DNA of 58,577 nucleotides, taken from contig CAJSYZ010000007.1 of assembly GCA_910574455.1 (NCBI GenBank), positions 2,090,551-2,149,127 of the forward strand, given 5' to 3'. Shown here piece by piece: positions 42,633 to 54,329 of the stretch. A model generated the notes under the pieces. That model was given only the letters and a program-made list of their open reading frames with translations. It ran no database searches and was not told the origin of the DNA. A program made the position numbers and the translations under genes. Within the stretch, counting starts at the first letter, position 1; each line of letters begins with the position of its first letter. This DNA is from Trichaptum fuscoviolaceum. Taxonomy: Eukaryota > Basidiomycota > Agaricomycetes > Hymenochaetales > Trichaptaceae.

Positions 42633-45142
42633 CTAGGACAAGGGCGTCAAAGATTTGAGTCGAGATACGCCTTCGCCGGTAATCCGAAACTCAAATGGCT
42701 CTTTGTAATGAGGATTGGAAGGATTCACAAATCCTTCCTTGGAACTAGGAGGCTTCCGTGTTTGCTCACGCACTTCCTTTGCCCAGTCCATGCGCAGAGC
42801 CAAATAAGACTGAGGTGCCCGACCATAAGGGCCATGGTTCCCCACTATCTTGCATATCCTTTTAAGCACGTCCTGCTGTTCATAGGTAAAGAGTGGTTCC
42901 CCCGCTGTCAGGTGCAGTACGGATGGTGCGTTTTCTATGAATTTGAAGAGAGATTCGTCGTCACCATAATAATGTCGGTCGTGGATAAGTTTATTCAAAT
43001 GTTGCCTGAGTGGAGTCTCGTTCATCACCTCAAAAACGACATGTTCAGAAGACGTAATCATCTGCATCGCGTTGGAAAGGATAACAGCTTTCTCCCTGTG
43101 CGTATTTCGCCGCTTCTCCAGATGCAGGATCTTCGATAATTTTTTTCGGTCTTCGTCATTTTCCGGCCACTTTCGCACTGGCACCGGGACTTCCGTGAGA
43201 TTCGCCTGCTTGACAACTTCCGCTAGTGTGTTCAAGGATAATTGGTCGAAAGAAGCTGAGACTTCCTCAAAACTGCGCTGTATATCAGCTGGGAGAGCTT
43301 TTGGAGGAAAACCTTTGGCCGACGCATGGGGTATGTCCTCAGAGCCATAGTATTCGATGTCGCCCTCTTCGGCCATCTTTGCAAAGAATTCCTCGAAATA
43401 GAACTTAGGCAGGTCCTTCAGATCGAGGACACCCTCTTCTGATGGATCAAGATTTGGGAACGGTTTGCACGTAAAGTCATCTATGCTGGCATCCCATGTG
43501 GACTCCTGCTCGTCAAGTGTGGTGGCTGGCTGTTGTGAATCCAACTTCTTCAGCTTGCGATTGAGGATGACATACAACCTTCGATGGAATTCGAAGATAA
43601 GATAGAAGCGCACAAGAAAGAAACGGAACTTTTCGATGGGTTTTGCGTCAGGCGACGGCTGCCAGGAGTTTGTGAAGGGGTATTTGGATTTAAGCTTTGC
43701 TCTCGCGTCCTCTACCAAGCTCTCCAGCCTCTTTTCGGCTTCCTTCAGCGTCTTGGAGGCCCGGCCCTTCTCTTTGTCACCACACTTTGGGTCATTTGTC
43801 GTCTCCACCCTCGCCATTGCTTTGCTTTTCGCCTTATCCGCGTCCTTGTATGTCGTATCCTCCTCGCGGAAGTCTGCTAACTTGTCTTCAATCCCTGCTA
43901 ACCACTCTTCGTAGCGTGCTTCCTCTGAGGATATGAGGCTTTCAGGTAAAGCGGTGAGCAGGTCATCAAACAGATGCCTTGCAATGGGAACCTTTCCGTC
44001 CCGGCGCATGGTTGGTTGGGCAGTGAACTCAGCGTAAAGCTCGTTTACACCTCTGATGAGCCCCGCTGTCTTGACACCGCCATCACCAGTAATGTCAAAA
44101 GGGGCAACCGATTCGATCTTGAATTTGTTTGGGAAAACAATGGCAAAAGCCATATAAAGAATGTTCCTGGCGTCCTCGAAGACGTGTCGTAGTTTAATAC
44201 TACAAGCTGCCGCTTCGCTCTATGTGAGAACTCATGAGTTTAATTTGTTTTGCAATAGCTTTCAAGATGACTTACCGATTCAGCTGCTACGGCAATGATT
44301 TGAAGCTCGCGTATCATGACAGCGAACGATGCTATAGTCCGCGTCAAAAGGTCGTCTTTGGAGCGGTCCGCCTTCCGTTCAGCATCCAATGTCTGGTCCG
44401 CCTTCCGTTCAGCATCCAATGTCTCCAAACGAGCCAGCTTTTCGTTCATTTGAAGCACCTTGTCGGTGGTGCTTCGAATCATATCAAATTGACTGTCAAG
44501 CCTTTTGCTAACATTAGCTGCCATGACGGAGTGTAGCGCATGGATGCCCTCCTCAGCTGCAGCCCTCGCAAGCATCGGGTAATTCAGGGTTGCCTGGTCC
44601 TTTATATGTTGTATCTCGTTGGAGAGAGAATCGACTTTCTCCTGCAAGGTCTTTATTGTCTCCGAGTAATCCGTGTTCTCCGATTTGGCCGCCTTTTTTT
44701 TCGTGGCTTTCAGATCTTCCCTTTTTTTCTCAAGATCTTGAGATCCAACATTCCGCATCGCCCGATCCAGCCGTTCATCCACTTTCTGTTTTTCATCAGG
44801 ATTCGCCGCCCGAGCTGCCGCTCCATCCTTGAGTTTTGTTATCACCTGGTTGAGAACTTTGGCAGTCTCGACCAGCTTTCCTCCAATGTCCGTCCATTCC
44901 TTGCCCGCTTTGTCCAAGTCGCCCCCTATCCCATTGAGCATGGTGACTGACAAGTCGCTAGTTGGGTATAGGAAAGAGATAAGAAGCAATCTACACAGAC
45001 TGGCAATGTCACTCACAGGTTCGTTTTCAAGTCTTCGACACTGTTTGACGGCTTGGAGTCCCACGTCCGACCCAGGTTTTGCCACCCCACTGCCAGTGGC
45101 ACCGGCACTGGCGGCCTCGCTGACAGTAGAATGGAATGTCAT
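42633..45142 (-). CDS. Family Y protein, second copy (unrecognised, coiled coil plus helical domain)
   Basis: Two exons, 45142-44276 and 44219-42633, with a 56-nt GT-AG intron, give about 817 residues. The ATG at 45142 is used; a later in-frame ATG (near 44942) is a possible alternative. The Gly/Ala/Ser-rich start (AGATGSGVA) is encoded by CCAGTGCC/CCACTGGCAGTG words. Residues about 75-290 are charged coiled coil with a duplicated LDAERKAD (30-bp repeat near 44365-44424). The second exon holds VFPNKFKIES and GLIRGVNELY (matching SFPY..SFRLES and GLLANVKKLY of the first Y), RFFLVRFYLIFEFHRRLYVIL (about 488), HREKAVILSNAMQMI (about 664) and PLRQHLNKLIHDR (about 690). The intron position equals that of the left Y. 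Overall identity to the left copy is low, but order and spacing of motifs agree. Function unknown. Confidence 0.85.
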
Positions 45143-47652
45143 CAAGATGCAATTAAGCTCAGGCTGGCAACACTACTCACAATTCCAAATTGGATGTGTC
45201 TGGTTCCGCCTCAGTGGCAGACGTCAAATTGCCACTGCCAACTCCTAGTCCGACCTCAAACTCCGATTGTGACCTCAACCCGGGCCCTGCACTTGCAAGA
45301 GACTCCGAGTCGGACATGGAGACGCCGGGCCCATTCACTGGCAGGCTGTCAAGAGAATGTCCTGGTCACATACTTTGAAGGCTGGCAACATGAATGACAC
45401 TTACTTGATTGCTGATTTGCCACTGTCATCTCGCTGTACCAACTGAATGAGAAATTCAATCCATTTCACCATGTCTGACCGCGTCTTTATAAGCTCGGGC
45501 CACGGATGGGCTCCATTTTCGCCGGAAGAAACTAGTCCTGTTTGGACTTTTTGTGAAAGAATTGAAATTACTACTAATACTAGTTTTTGAGACATGTACT
45601 ACATACCAGCTCGTCTGGCATCATCTGGACCCAGTAGCAGCCTGATTTGGATTTGATTGGGAGGCTCAGGTAGCACTGGCATGTTAGCGTGAGGGACAAC
45701 AGACATTCTGAAGGGATAGTCGTTGAGTTGCTGGCTTCAAGATGATGTGGGGGGCATCATGATGGGGTCCGCTGCCAGTGGCAACTAAAAGCTATTCACC
45801 GTCGGAACGTGAACTTGAAGAAGTTGATGGAAGTCGGATACTACCGCTGCCAGCAGGCCACACCGTGACTCAGGCTGACGGAGTGCCGTGAAGAGTAGTA
45901 CTATATTTAAATTTAAGTACTCAGGCTAGTACTACTATGCCAGTGATACTACTACTACTAGTAGTAGGACTTCCCAGCCTCACTGGCACTGGCAGTGCCA
46001 CAGCATGAGTGCACCCGCTGCGAGTAGTACTACTACCGTAACTACTAGTACTACTACTACTACTACTAGTACTTACTAGTCGAATTTGAAGTTGATGATC
46101 TCAGCAACTTGACAGCTCGGCCGCCGCAGTTCGCTTCGGAGTCCGAGTCCTCGCCGGATAGTACTATAGTAGTACTATACTTGTTTGTGTTTCACGGCAT
46201 GATGATGCGGAGGCACCGTGATCATCATTATGATGGTACTGGATGCCTTCCCGTAAGGATTTAGGACGACGATTCTTATCCTAAATCCTCTTCCGAATAT
46301 TATCCGGGAACGGAGCCAACTTTCCGGTCGACGTCGGTCGTCCTAAATTACTGAGATCAAGGAAGGGCTCTAAACATTACAGCAGCGTTCTCACATACCA
46401 TATTTAGTAGAAGTGAAGATTATGTGACGCACCCGCTTCCATTTTAAGCAATTTTATCTATGAAAATAATCCGGCAGACCTCACCGTGGCAACCGGAAAG
46501 GAATTTAGGACCCGTCCTAGATGTTGCTTACGGTTTAGGATGGCTGTCCTAAACCTGTACCTGACGGAGTTTCAAAGATTTAGGACAGCCTCCGCCGTCC
46601 TAAATTCTTACGGGAAGGCATCCACTAGAGTAGTGACGCAGCCTGCGGCTCAGGCTGAGTCGGAAGCCACCATACTCAGGCTATGCTTCCCGTACTAAGG
46701 ATTTAGAACGGCTTTTTCGTCCTACAAGTAGTATGTAGTACTAGTACTAAACGGCACGGCTCGGAGCCAAACTCTCCGTCTTGCCCGGGCCCTAAATTTC
46801 CAGGATCTAGCAGAGGGGAAGGGTCTGCCAGATGGTCCGTGTCTAGGACAGTCGTCCTAAATGCCTGCCTTGCTTACCGTACTAGTAGTAGTATCAGGTA
46901 AGATATCATAAGTACACCCTGATACCTTACCTTCAAGTTCAAAGGTAAGTTATACCGCGGGTCTCCATGGACCGGCAGAACTTCTGCTCAAGGCCGGCGG
47001 TGGACGGGTGGCTTCAACCTCCCTAAATGCTTGCCAGCCTGAGTGCCAAGCGGGGTCTTATGGGTTTCAATTTCGGGTGTCCTAAATCCTTCATCCAGTG
47101 GCGCCACTGGCAGTGATACCGTGACTCAGGCTCAGCCTGAGCCTGAGGCTGCCACTGCAGTGCCAGTGGCAGTGAGGCTACTAGTTCTGGGAGGAAGGGC
47201 ACTGCGTTCCGGAATTGCGTGATAACGCTCAGGGAAATCTGCCTCCCGTGCGAACGTCTTCAAGTTGACAAATGGGGGACTCGGACTCGGAGTAAGGGAC
47301 TTGCCGGCGAAGCTCGGCCCGTTTTCTACTACTGTAGTATTAGTAATAACTTGAAGTTGCCCCTCAGGCTCACTGCCAGTGGCACTCACTGCCAGTGGCT
47401 CACTCAGGCTACTACTAGTACTAGTAATAGCCTACTACTACTAGTACTACTCAGGCTGCCGGTGGCATGCCACGGTGGCGACACTTGACCTTCATTCCAA
47501 CTTCACTCACCGTTTGAATAACCCTTGCCATTACTTTCCTCTCAGGCATACTACTAGTACTACTACTACTAGTATTCCTAGTAGTAGTACTCACTGCACT
47601 GCCAACTTGAAGTAGCTCAGGCTCTTCGTTCAGTCACTATCAAATCTCCAAA
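45143..47652. repeat. Spacer between second Y and second X, word-rich, with nested inverted-repeat elements
   Basis: This 2.5-kb divergent spacer is the counterpart of 7586-9094. Words include TGCCAGTGGCA at 47161-47171, AGCCTGAGGCT at 47140-47150, ACTACTACTAGTAGTAGGAC at 45949-45968 and CCGTGACTCAGGCT. Between 46240 and 47090 a second motif family appears: inverted TTTAGGAC...GTCCTAAA pairs. A short minus frame (45401-45595) has no recognisable content. Confidence 0.75.
46241..46623. mobile_element. MITE-like element, 383 bp, with about 28-bp terminal inverted repeats
   Basis: The left end GGATGCCTTCCCGTAAGGAT (46241-46260), continuing into TTAGGACG, is matched in reverse complement by the right end at 46596-46623 with one mismatch. 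ACT flanks both sides (46238-46240 and 46624-46626), a possible 3-bp target duplication. Internal TTTAGGA/TCCTAAA pairs can fold into further hairpins. Related fragments follow at about 46683-46730 and 46840-46880. No coding capacity. Confidence 0.8.
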
Positions 47653-49478
47653 ATGTCAAGTTCTGATCTCGGGGATACTCCAAGCTCTTGCTTGGACACA
47701 GACGAGGACGAGGACGGTTCAGAATCCAGCTTTGGTCTCAACACTCACAGCTCAAAGTCCGCGATCATCGAAGACGAGAGCGAATACGAAGTGTATACAA
47801 ATCCTGTAGAGGTTAAGTTCGGTAGGACCACATATTATCTATATTTCAGTGTGTGGTTTGGCTTATCTTCAATGACTTGTCAGAGGACCTACCCTTTGGT
47901 TATCGCTCGGGAGCATATATCGATAGCACGGTGGTCCAGTCAATCACCAAAAGCTTAGAGTCCAAGCTAGAGCATGCAAATCGCTTCGGGTTTTCGTCGA
48001 ACGATTTCAAGGAAACACTTGTTCTGGCTGATCGGCTGGGGAGGTACTTTGATACGTCAAATCAGTATATCAGTAACCGGGTTAGGGAAGCACAGGCTCT
48101 GCAGAGGAAGACGGCTGTGATGCTAGACCAGTTTCGGATCAGTACATACCAGTACACGGACATGATCTTCAAGCTAGGTGAAGAACTAGCTATCCTGATG
48201 CGTTATACGGTAAGCTGCAAATTAAATCAAAAGCTTGAATGCACGTCTCTAACCGCTTGTTCTTATGGTAATGCGCTATAGCCCGAGGAGCCACTTGAGC
48301 TGCTTATCCGCAAGCGTGTGGAGGAATCAAGACTTGCTGTCGCCACGGCGTTCATATCTGTTCTTCCCGGCTTTTTCCCGTCAGGGAAACTCATCAATGT
48401 TTTCACTGGGGACGTCATCTGGGATAATTTCTTGTCTTGCTTAGTCGCCCGATATCATTCACACCATGCAATCGTGCGTTGGCAACGTAAATTTGAGGAT
48501 GAGGAGGCCGGCAATCGATTGATACAGACAAAATCTGTCTTTTCTGCCATAAGGATCGACATCAAAGGCACAAAGCTCGAGGAAAATGTTCGTCGTGAAC
48601 TCTCTGCTCAATTGAAGCACTTTACGCCAGTCGTGGGCGTGAATCTTAAAGGCTCTACAAGCAGGCCCCGAAACCCAAGGCTTGCGCTCAAGTTCTTTCT
48701 CCCCCTACTTATTTGGTCATATAACGAGTGCAAGGATTGGATCGTCTTCCTAGACAAATGCCGTGCGGAACAATTGCCAAAGTCGCCCGTTGGTCAACTC
48801 TCAGAAGCAGAAGTCAATTGTTCTGCGACTCAGGCGACTCCGACTGTCTTTCAATCCGGAACAGCACGAGAGGCTCGGCGTCGATGGAAACGTGAACTTG
48901 AACGTGCCGGTGGAGAAGCTGCTCTAGCTGACTTTCATCGACTCATTCAGAAGTCAATGGATATTCTTGGCGTCGACTCGGCTGATGGTGGAACGTCCTC
49001 ATTGGAGAATAATCGACAAATCCAGCGCGAATACGGAAATTATTCGGTTGTTCTGCGCAGGTTCAACTGGATCAGGAAATGTTTAATCATCCTCTGTGAT
49101 GATTCGCTTCTGGATCTGTTGCTCATGAATGATGGTGCAATGCAGCGCTTCTCCAGGGAGATGGACTTTGCTAGGCTGGGCATTATCGAAGTGACTCGAG
49201 CCATTAGGCAATTTGACGATGCTGATCGCAAAGATATAGACAAGGAAAGACTCGACAGGGCCGCCGAATTTCTCCACGAAGATATGGAACACATCGATCA
49301 TGCCCTTATTCCGGCAGAGCAAATTTTTGACTCTTTACTCCTGAAGACAGTCGACGATTTACTTCGTAATTATGGTCCATTTTATTTAACAGATTATGGA
49401 ATCCTATTTGCTCTTCTCGACAAATTGGATCCCATCACGGACACCGACTCGGATGTCAATATGAGCTCGGCGATGTAA
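47653..49478 (+). CDS. Family X protein, intact copy (unrecognised)
   Basis: Exons 47653-47821, 47884-48209 and 48282-49478 join with GT-AG introns of 62 and 72 nt to give 563 residues. The N-terminus (about 1-55) is acidic and Ser-rich, followed by a helical region (about 60-165). After intron 2 come IRKRVEESRLAVATAFISVLPGFFP, WDNFLSCLVARYHSHHAIVRW and LALKFFLPLLIWSYNECKDW. A basic segment (REARRRWKREL) and a helical C-terminal domain (VVLRRFNWIRKCLIILC, DYGILFALLDKLDPI) complete it. The conserved H and W residues could be structural; no known catalytic motif is seen, and there is no signal peptide or membrane helix apart from a hydrophobic FFLPLLIW stretch. It is convergent with Plavaka on its right and divergent from Y on its left, exactly as in the left arm. 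Function unknown. Confidence 0.88.
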
Positions 49479-50248
49479 CTGGCGGTTGCATATTGGACCA
49501 TTCCCCGACACGAAGTGTTCTAGGGTTCACCAGCGCGCGATTCAAGTTTAAGTTGTGGCCGTGTTAAATTTTTATTTCGTTTTACTATGTTTATGACAAA
49601 AGTCAAGGACTCGGATTGTACTAGTACTACTCATTCTATGCCAGTGCTTACTCCCTTTTCAAGTTTAACTTAAAGCTCCTCTCGCACTATGCTGCACTAT
49701 TGGTAGTTAGTACTAGTAGCAACTATGTGACATCGTTTTCTTGATTACTACTATATACTGCAAAAAAATTATTTATTTATTCATAGCATATGCTTCAAGT
49801 TGATAGTACTACCGTGACTAGTACTACTAGTAGTCTGTGTTCAACTTGAACTTCAACTTCAAGATGGTTAAATTAGAACTTGAAGTAGTACTAGTAGTAG
49901 TAGCAGCCTGAGGCAGGTTATTGGTTCATTTCCAGTTGTTGGCAAGTTCCATGTTATTGTACACTTTTTACTTGAAGTTTTCTATGTTCATACTAGTAGT
50001 ACTAGTACCAGTAGTAGTAGTACTCAGCCTGAGGCTGCCAGTGCACTGCAGCAGTGGGAAATTTTGACCACTGCCACTGACAGTGGCATCCGACATGATC
50101 CAACTTGAACTTGAAGTCTAAGATGCACCGACTAGTAACACTACAATTCTAGTATAGCTAGTACCATAATCCGTCACTGAACATTTAAATGTTATATCCT
50201 TACTTCATAAGTTTCAAGGTACTTTGTGAGCTAAATGAGGGTTTATCT
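49479..50248. repeat. Word-rich spacer between convergent X and Plavaka
   Basis: ACTAGTAGTACTAGTACCAG-type runs (49994 onward), AGCCTGAGGCT at 50026-50036 and TTCAACTTGAACTTCAAC near 49842 alternate with A/T-rich filler. The equivalent left spacer is only about 320 bp and consists mainly of the AGT microsatellite. Confidence 0.8.
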
Positions 50249-53200
50249 TTATTGTTGCCTACTTTCGTACAATGTTTCATGCATGTGCATGTCAGCAAAT
50301 CGGTTAACATAGAATCTATTGTAAAAGTCCAGGGACTCCTCAGGTGTCAATGACTTCGGAGGACATTCATCACCCTCTGGAACCCCAAGGAGGTGAGCTA
50401 AACGGAAGATACTCCCTAGAGCTATCACGGATAACTTTGGAGTTTTTGAGTCACCGTGACGGGGGTAGCCTGACTCCGAGTCGGAGGTGTCATTCAGGTC
50501 ACTCCGGCGAGTCCGAGTCAGCGGTTGACGGCAACTTCCAATAGTACTACGCTGGCACGCGGTAGAGGTCTCTGACTCATACTCTGGCTCGACTATCCAC
50601 ATTCTTGTTTTTCTGTCAGGTGAGTCTCCAACGTTCTTGAAAAACTGGACAAGGGCGCATTCCTGACGTTCTCCATTGGCGGTGAAGGAGAAAAGAAGCA
50701 TAACCCGAGCAATTCGCATCCCTGCAAACCCCTTTTTGCGAGAACTAACTTGGACAAGAACGACATCACGTCGTGGTTTTCCGCGCCAAGAGGGATTGGA
50801 CCTGATCACCTCCCTCATTGCTTGCTCTATAGGAATTGATTCGCCGCGGTAGGCGAAATACGCGGTAGCTGAATGGAAGATGGCAATGTCATTGCCCATG
50901 TCCAGTGCAAACTGTTGTTCGGCTATCAGGCTTTCAGAAGCGCTTCCGAGGTCATAGTATCCTAATTCGTTCAAGTTGCACCTTTCGTACTTGCAGAATA
51001 AGTATATTTTGATGAGTCGTCGGAGCTGTCGGAGTTCCGGATGGCCTTTTATCGCCGCAAGAGCGTTGAGCTGTTTGGGGTACAGCTTACTGGACTCTGT
51101 AAGGATAGCAACGAATAAGTCAGATATCCAGCGCCACAATTTGAAGCTCGTGTTACTGACGTTGTTTCGAAGCCATTAACATCAAGCTCGAAGGATCACT
51201 TCTACCACCTAAGCAAAACCGATGTTCTGTATTTTCCACATCATGAAGAACAACACTACTTTGCAGTCCTTCCACTGATGAAGTGCTGAAATCATCCAGG
51301 TCAGCAATTTCGTTGTGCCCTTGATTACCCACAGTGCCATCGAAGAAATCATCTGTATCATTGGCTGCTCCTGCCACACCAATACACTGCAACTGCTCCC
51401 TCTGATTCGGGATCCTCTCAGCATCATCCTCCTCCGGCTCTGACATATTCTTCCGCAGAACATCTCGCAAAACTTTCCACGTAGCCTCGGATAGCGTATC
51501 GTCTAGCATTCCACGCCGTTTGAAGTCTGACCTCGATGCAATAAGTTTGCTGAGTCGTTGGTTTGCTGTGATCATCTGGCCCAAGGGATCATTTCTGTTC
51601 GAGCGTCGCCACGTTTCTTTGACCGCATAAATATGTTTATTCTCTGTAATCGATGAACACAGCCCGCTCGGTGCAGCAAACAGAGGGATCAATGTTGGAT
51701 AATGGACCATAGCATGCTGTCGTGGTAGTGAAAAGTTATCCCGGATGCCCTTAGCTATGAATATTTGCCGATAACGGTGAAAGTGATCCAAAGAGGCTTT
51801 GATTTGATCAAGAGTTGAGGCTGTAATCGTGTACCGACGCACAAGGTAACAGAAGTCTAGAAATGCACTTAATGTGCGAATCATATCATCGTGTGCAATG
51901 CCCACGATAGCCGGAAGATACACCTAAGCAAATTGCATCAAATATCAGCAAACCACTGCCTCGAACAAGATAAAAAGGTCACATACTTTCATAAGTGCCT
52001 TAGAATCATTGCCTGTCCATTGCTTGAAGCCTCGGCCTTCGGGGAATCTGCGAAGTCCAGGAAAAGGAGCAGCAACTCTGATTCTACGCGGATGTTAGCA
52101 ATGGTATTTACATTAAACAACTTGCGAAAAAAATCACCTTTTATCCACAATATCCAGCTCTGACGTGGTCAAGCTCTGACATATCCACTCGACAAGATGA
52201 TCCTTGAACACGCCTTTGATGATTTGGTGCAGCAGGTCCGGAGATATGAGATCGCATATATCTGCGCGTGGAATGTCATTGGTGAAAGGCTACGGAGCAA
52301 CGTATCAGTTGCAATATACGCATCCAATGAATAATTTGAAGCACGTACCACAATGTCCTGGTGGAATCCGTACTCTTTCCGAATTGTTGCTTTATTCATG
52401 TTGTTGGCGTCTACCTGTTCTATCAATCGTTCGTGCAGCTCTTTTGTTCGAGGAATTGATACAAATTCCGGATTATCGAGGTCCTTGTGAGGCGCTGTGC
52501 ATCTATAATGTCGAAAGTAAGTCATCACCACAGAGCTTGATTTCAGGAAAGCCTGAGGGCGGTAGTACTTACTTGCAGCACCATCCAGTACATATGGCGC
52601 AAAGGCTGACCTGTTCCGGATAATCGGCTATATATGAGCCGAGTCCGAAAACCGACCTACGCAAGTGACCATCAGGGCACCGGAGAATGGTTTTCTGAGT
52701 GTTCATGATCATTGCGGATTTCAGCGAGATTAAGATCCTCGATATAGACGAATGAAAGATCTGATGTCGAAAGTGCCGGAAGTCATCTGACTTTTCGTAT
52801 TGCCGCTCAGCTGCAAAGCATCAGAAGTCAATTGAATAGATCACTATTAACACATACTCTTTGGTATTGCCAGAAATGCTATGAGCTGGACTGTATTCAG
52901 TTTCTGGGACCGCCGGGCCTTGTTTGATACATTCCCAATCGAGAGATACAAAGGATAGTATTCATTATTGCCAGTTCCAACAGAAAACCGTTGTCTTATC
53001 GCTCCCTAAAATGACCGGGACGAACATAGATCCATGGACTGCTTTATCTTCTGCGTAGATCTTGTTCTAAGTCAAGGATAATAAGTATCTGTGCGAGTTA
53101 ATGAGTCATGACTTACAGCCTGTTCCCAAGCAAAATTCCCGGACATGTAATTTCTGAAAACTCGTTCTTTGTCATTGATATTATTGGTGTCCTCCTTTGT

Positions 53201-54329
53201 CTGAAATTCACGAAACGGGACAAAGTCAAATTCGCCTTCTAAAGCCGGGTTATCCACCAAATTTCGGATTACTTCCAAAGGATCCCGATACCATACATCA
53301 TATTCTTTCCTCTTCCATGACTCGATGTTCTCGTTTGTCGCTTTTTGGCCATTGTCGTTAGTGTAGAAGTTACTGAAGGATTTCCAAGATACATCACCGA
53401 CTTTTGTAGTGTCAATGATCTTGTACAAATTTTGTGCATCTCCATCGAGCAGTGCACCAGCTGTATCCAGACTTGAGTCATCATTGGGATCTGTCGCGTC
53501 CAATTCGGGATATCTAATAGATTTTGCGTTCTCCGTGGACTGAATTAGTTGATAAGCCTTCATAATTCCGAGAAGCTTTGTTATGTTGCCAGCAGACATT
53601 TGCTCTTCGCGATAGAGAAAATCTGCGAGCTCGAAATCTGCTCGGCACGAATAGGGAAACCAGTCATTTGACGCAGGTTCGTTCAGTGAAACGGGCGGTT
53701 CTTCCTTTTCTAAGAAGTTCCCTTCTTCATCGCATGGAGTGGCTGCACGATATTTGGTGTCAGAATGCTAAAGTAAACTGGGGACATCATACTTAGCGCG
53801 CACCATTTAAATATCTGTGATACACCTTTAAGTTATCATTGTTCTCTTCATAATCTCCAATGTCGGAGTCCAGATCAGCAGAAGATAGGTCTTGGTCTTC
53901 AAGTTCGTCATCTCCAGTGTCAGCATGGGACAGGCAATCAGGACCGTCTAAATCTTGAAGCAGCTCGTCTCGGCCTATGCTAAGCATCGAGATATCCTGT
54001 GTGAGTATAGAAATGTCGTAGTCGTAACTTGAAGAGTTGCAGCCACTTTCATCTTCATGATGGCCCTCCAAGTCTGTTGGAAGTTCAGGAGAGCCGGGAA
54101 GAGCTTGAGGTGTCGAAGGTCGTGCGGGTCGCTTGGGTGAGGAATCCAAGTCGTAACCACAAGCAGCAGGTCTTGTTGCAAATGATGACGGGTGAGCTGA
54201 ATATTCATGTCTTGTCCTTGCGGATTGATTCTTGAACCTCCTGCTGCAGAAGGAGAAGGTGCATCGAATAGTCGGGGGGAAGATATCTGTAAGATGAACG
54301 GGTTTGGGCCTTCGCCGAGTTACCGGCAT
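50249..54329 (-). CDS. Plavaka-family (KDZ superfamily) DNA transposase, fuller copy with one apparent frameshift
   Basis: Exon 1 (54329-53804) starts with a C2H2 finger (C-x4-C-x12-H-x4-H, near residues 23-46) and an acidic linker ending YHRYLN. A 56-nt intron (53803-53748, counting back to acceptor 53745) joins it to TPCDEEGNFLEKEEP and FELADFLYREEQMSAGNI. Then follow EYDVWYRDPLEVIRNL, EGEFDFVPFREF, YMSGNFAWEQA, MFVPVILGSDKTT, HSSISRIL and RCPDGHLRR. The Cys cluster CAICTGWCCKC.AP, FPGLRRFPEGRGFKQWTG, AFLDFCYLVRR, SLPRQHAMVHY, GLCSSITENKHI and the C-terminal ARVMLLFSF...MWIVEPEYES and NRFADMHMHE complete it. These are the family hallmarks in order across about nine exons. An extra T in GGTTTTCTG (near 52985-52995) shifts the frame, so activity is doubtful unless spliced around. 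Family role: DNA cut-and-paste transposition with an RNase H-like core. Confidence 0.9.

Noticed and set aside
44990..45000. Additional 59-nt intron in exon 1 of the second Y gene (GTGAGT...ACTAG)
   Set aside because: Removing it would put the coiled coil out of frame, so the uninterrupted frame is preferred.
2248..54329. Idea that the whole window is a Starship-type giant element or a TET/JBP-bearing KDZ element
   Set aside because: No tyrosine-recombinase captain gene and no TET/JBP dioxygenase motifs were seen in the open frames; the window holds only Plavaka transposases, and no outer ends were found.
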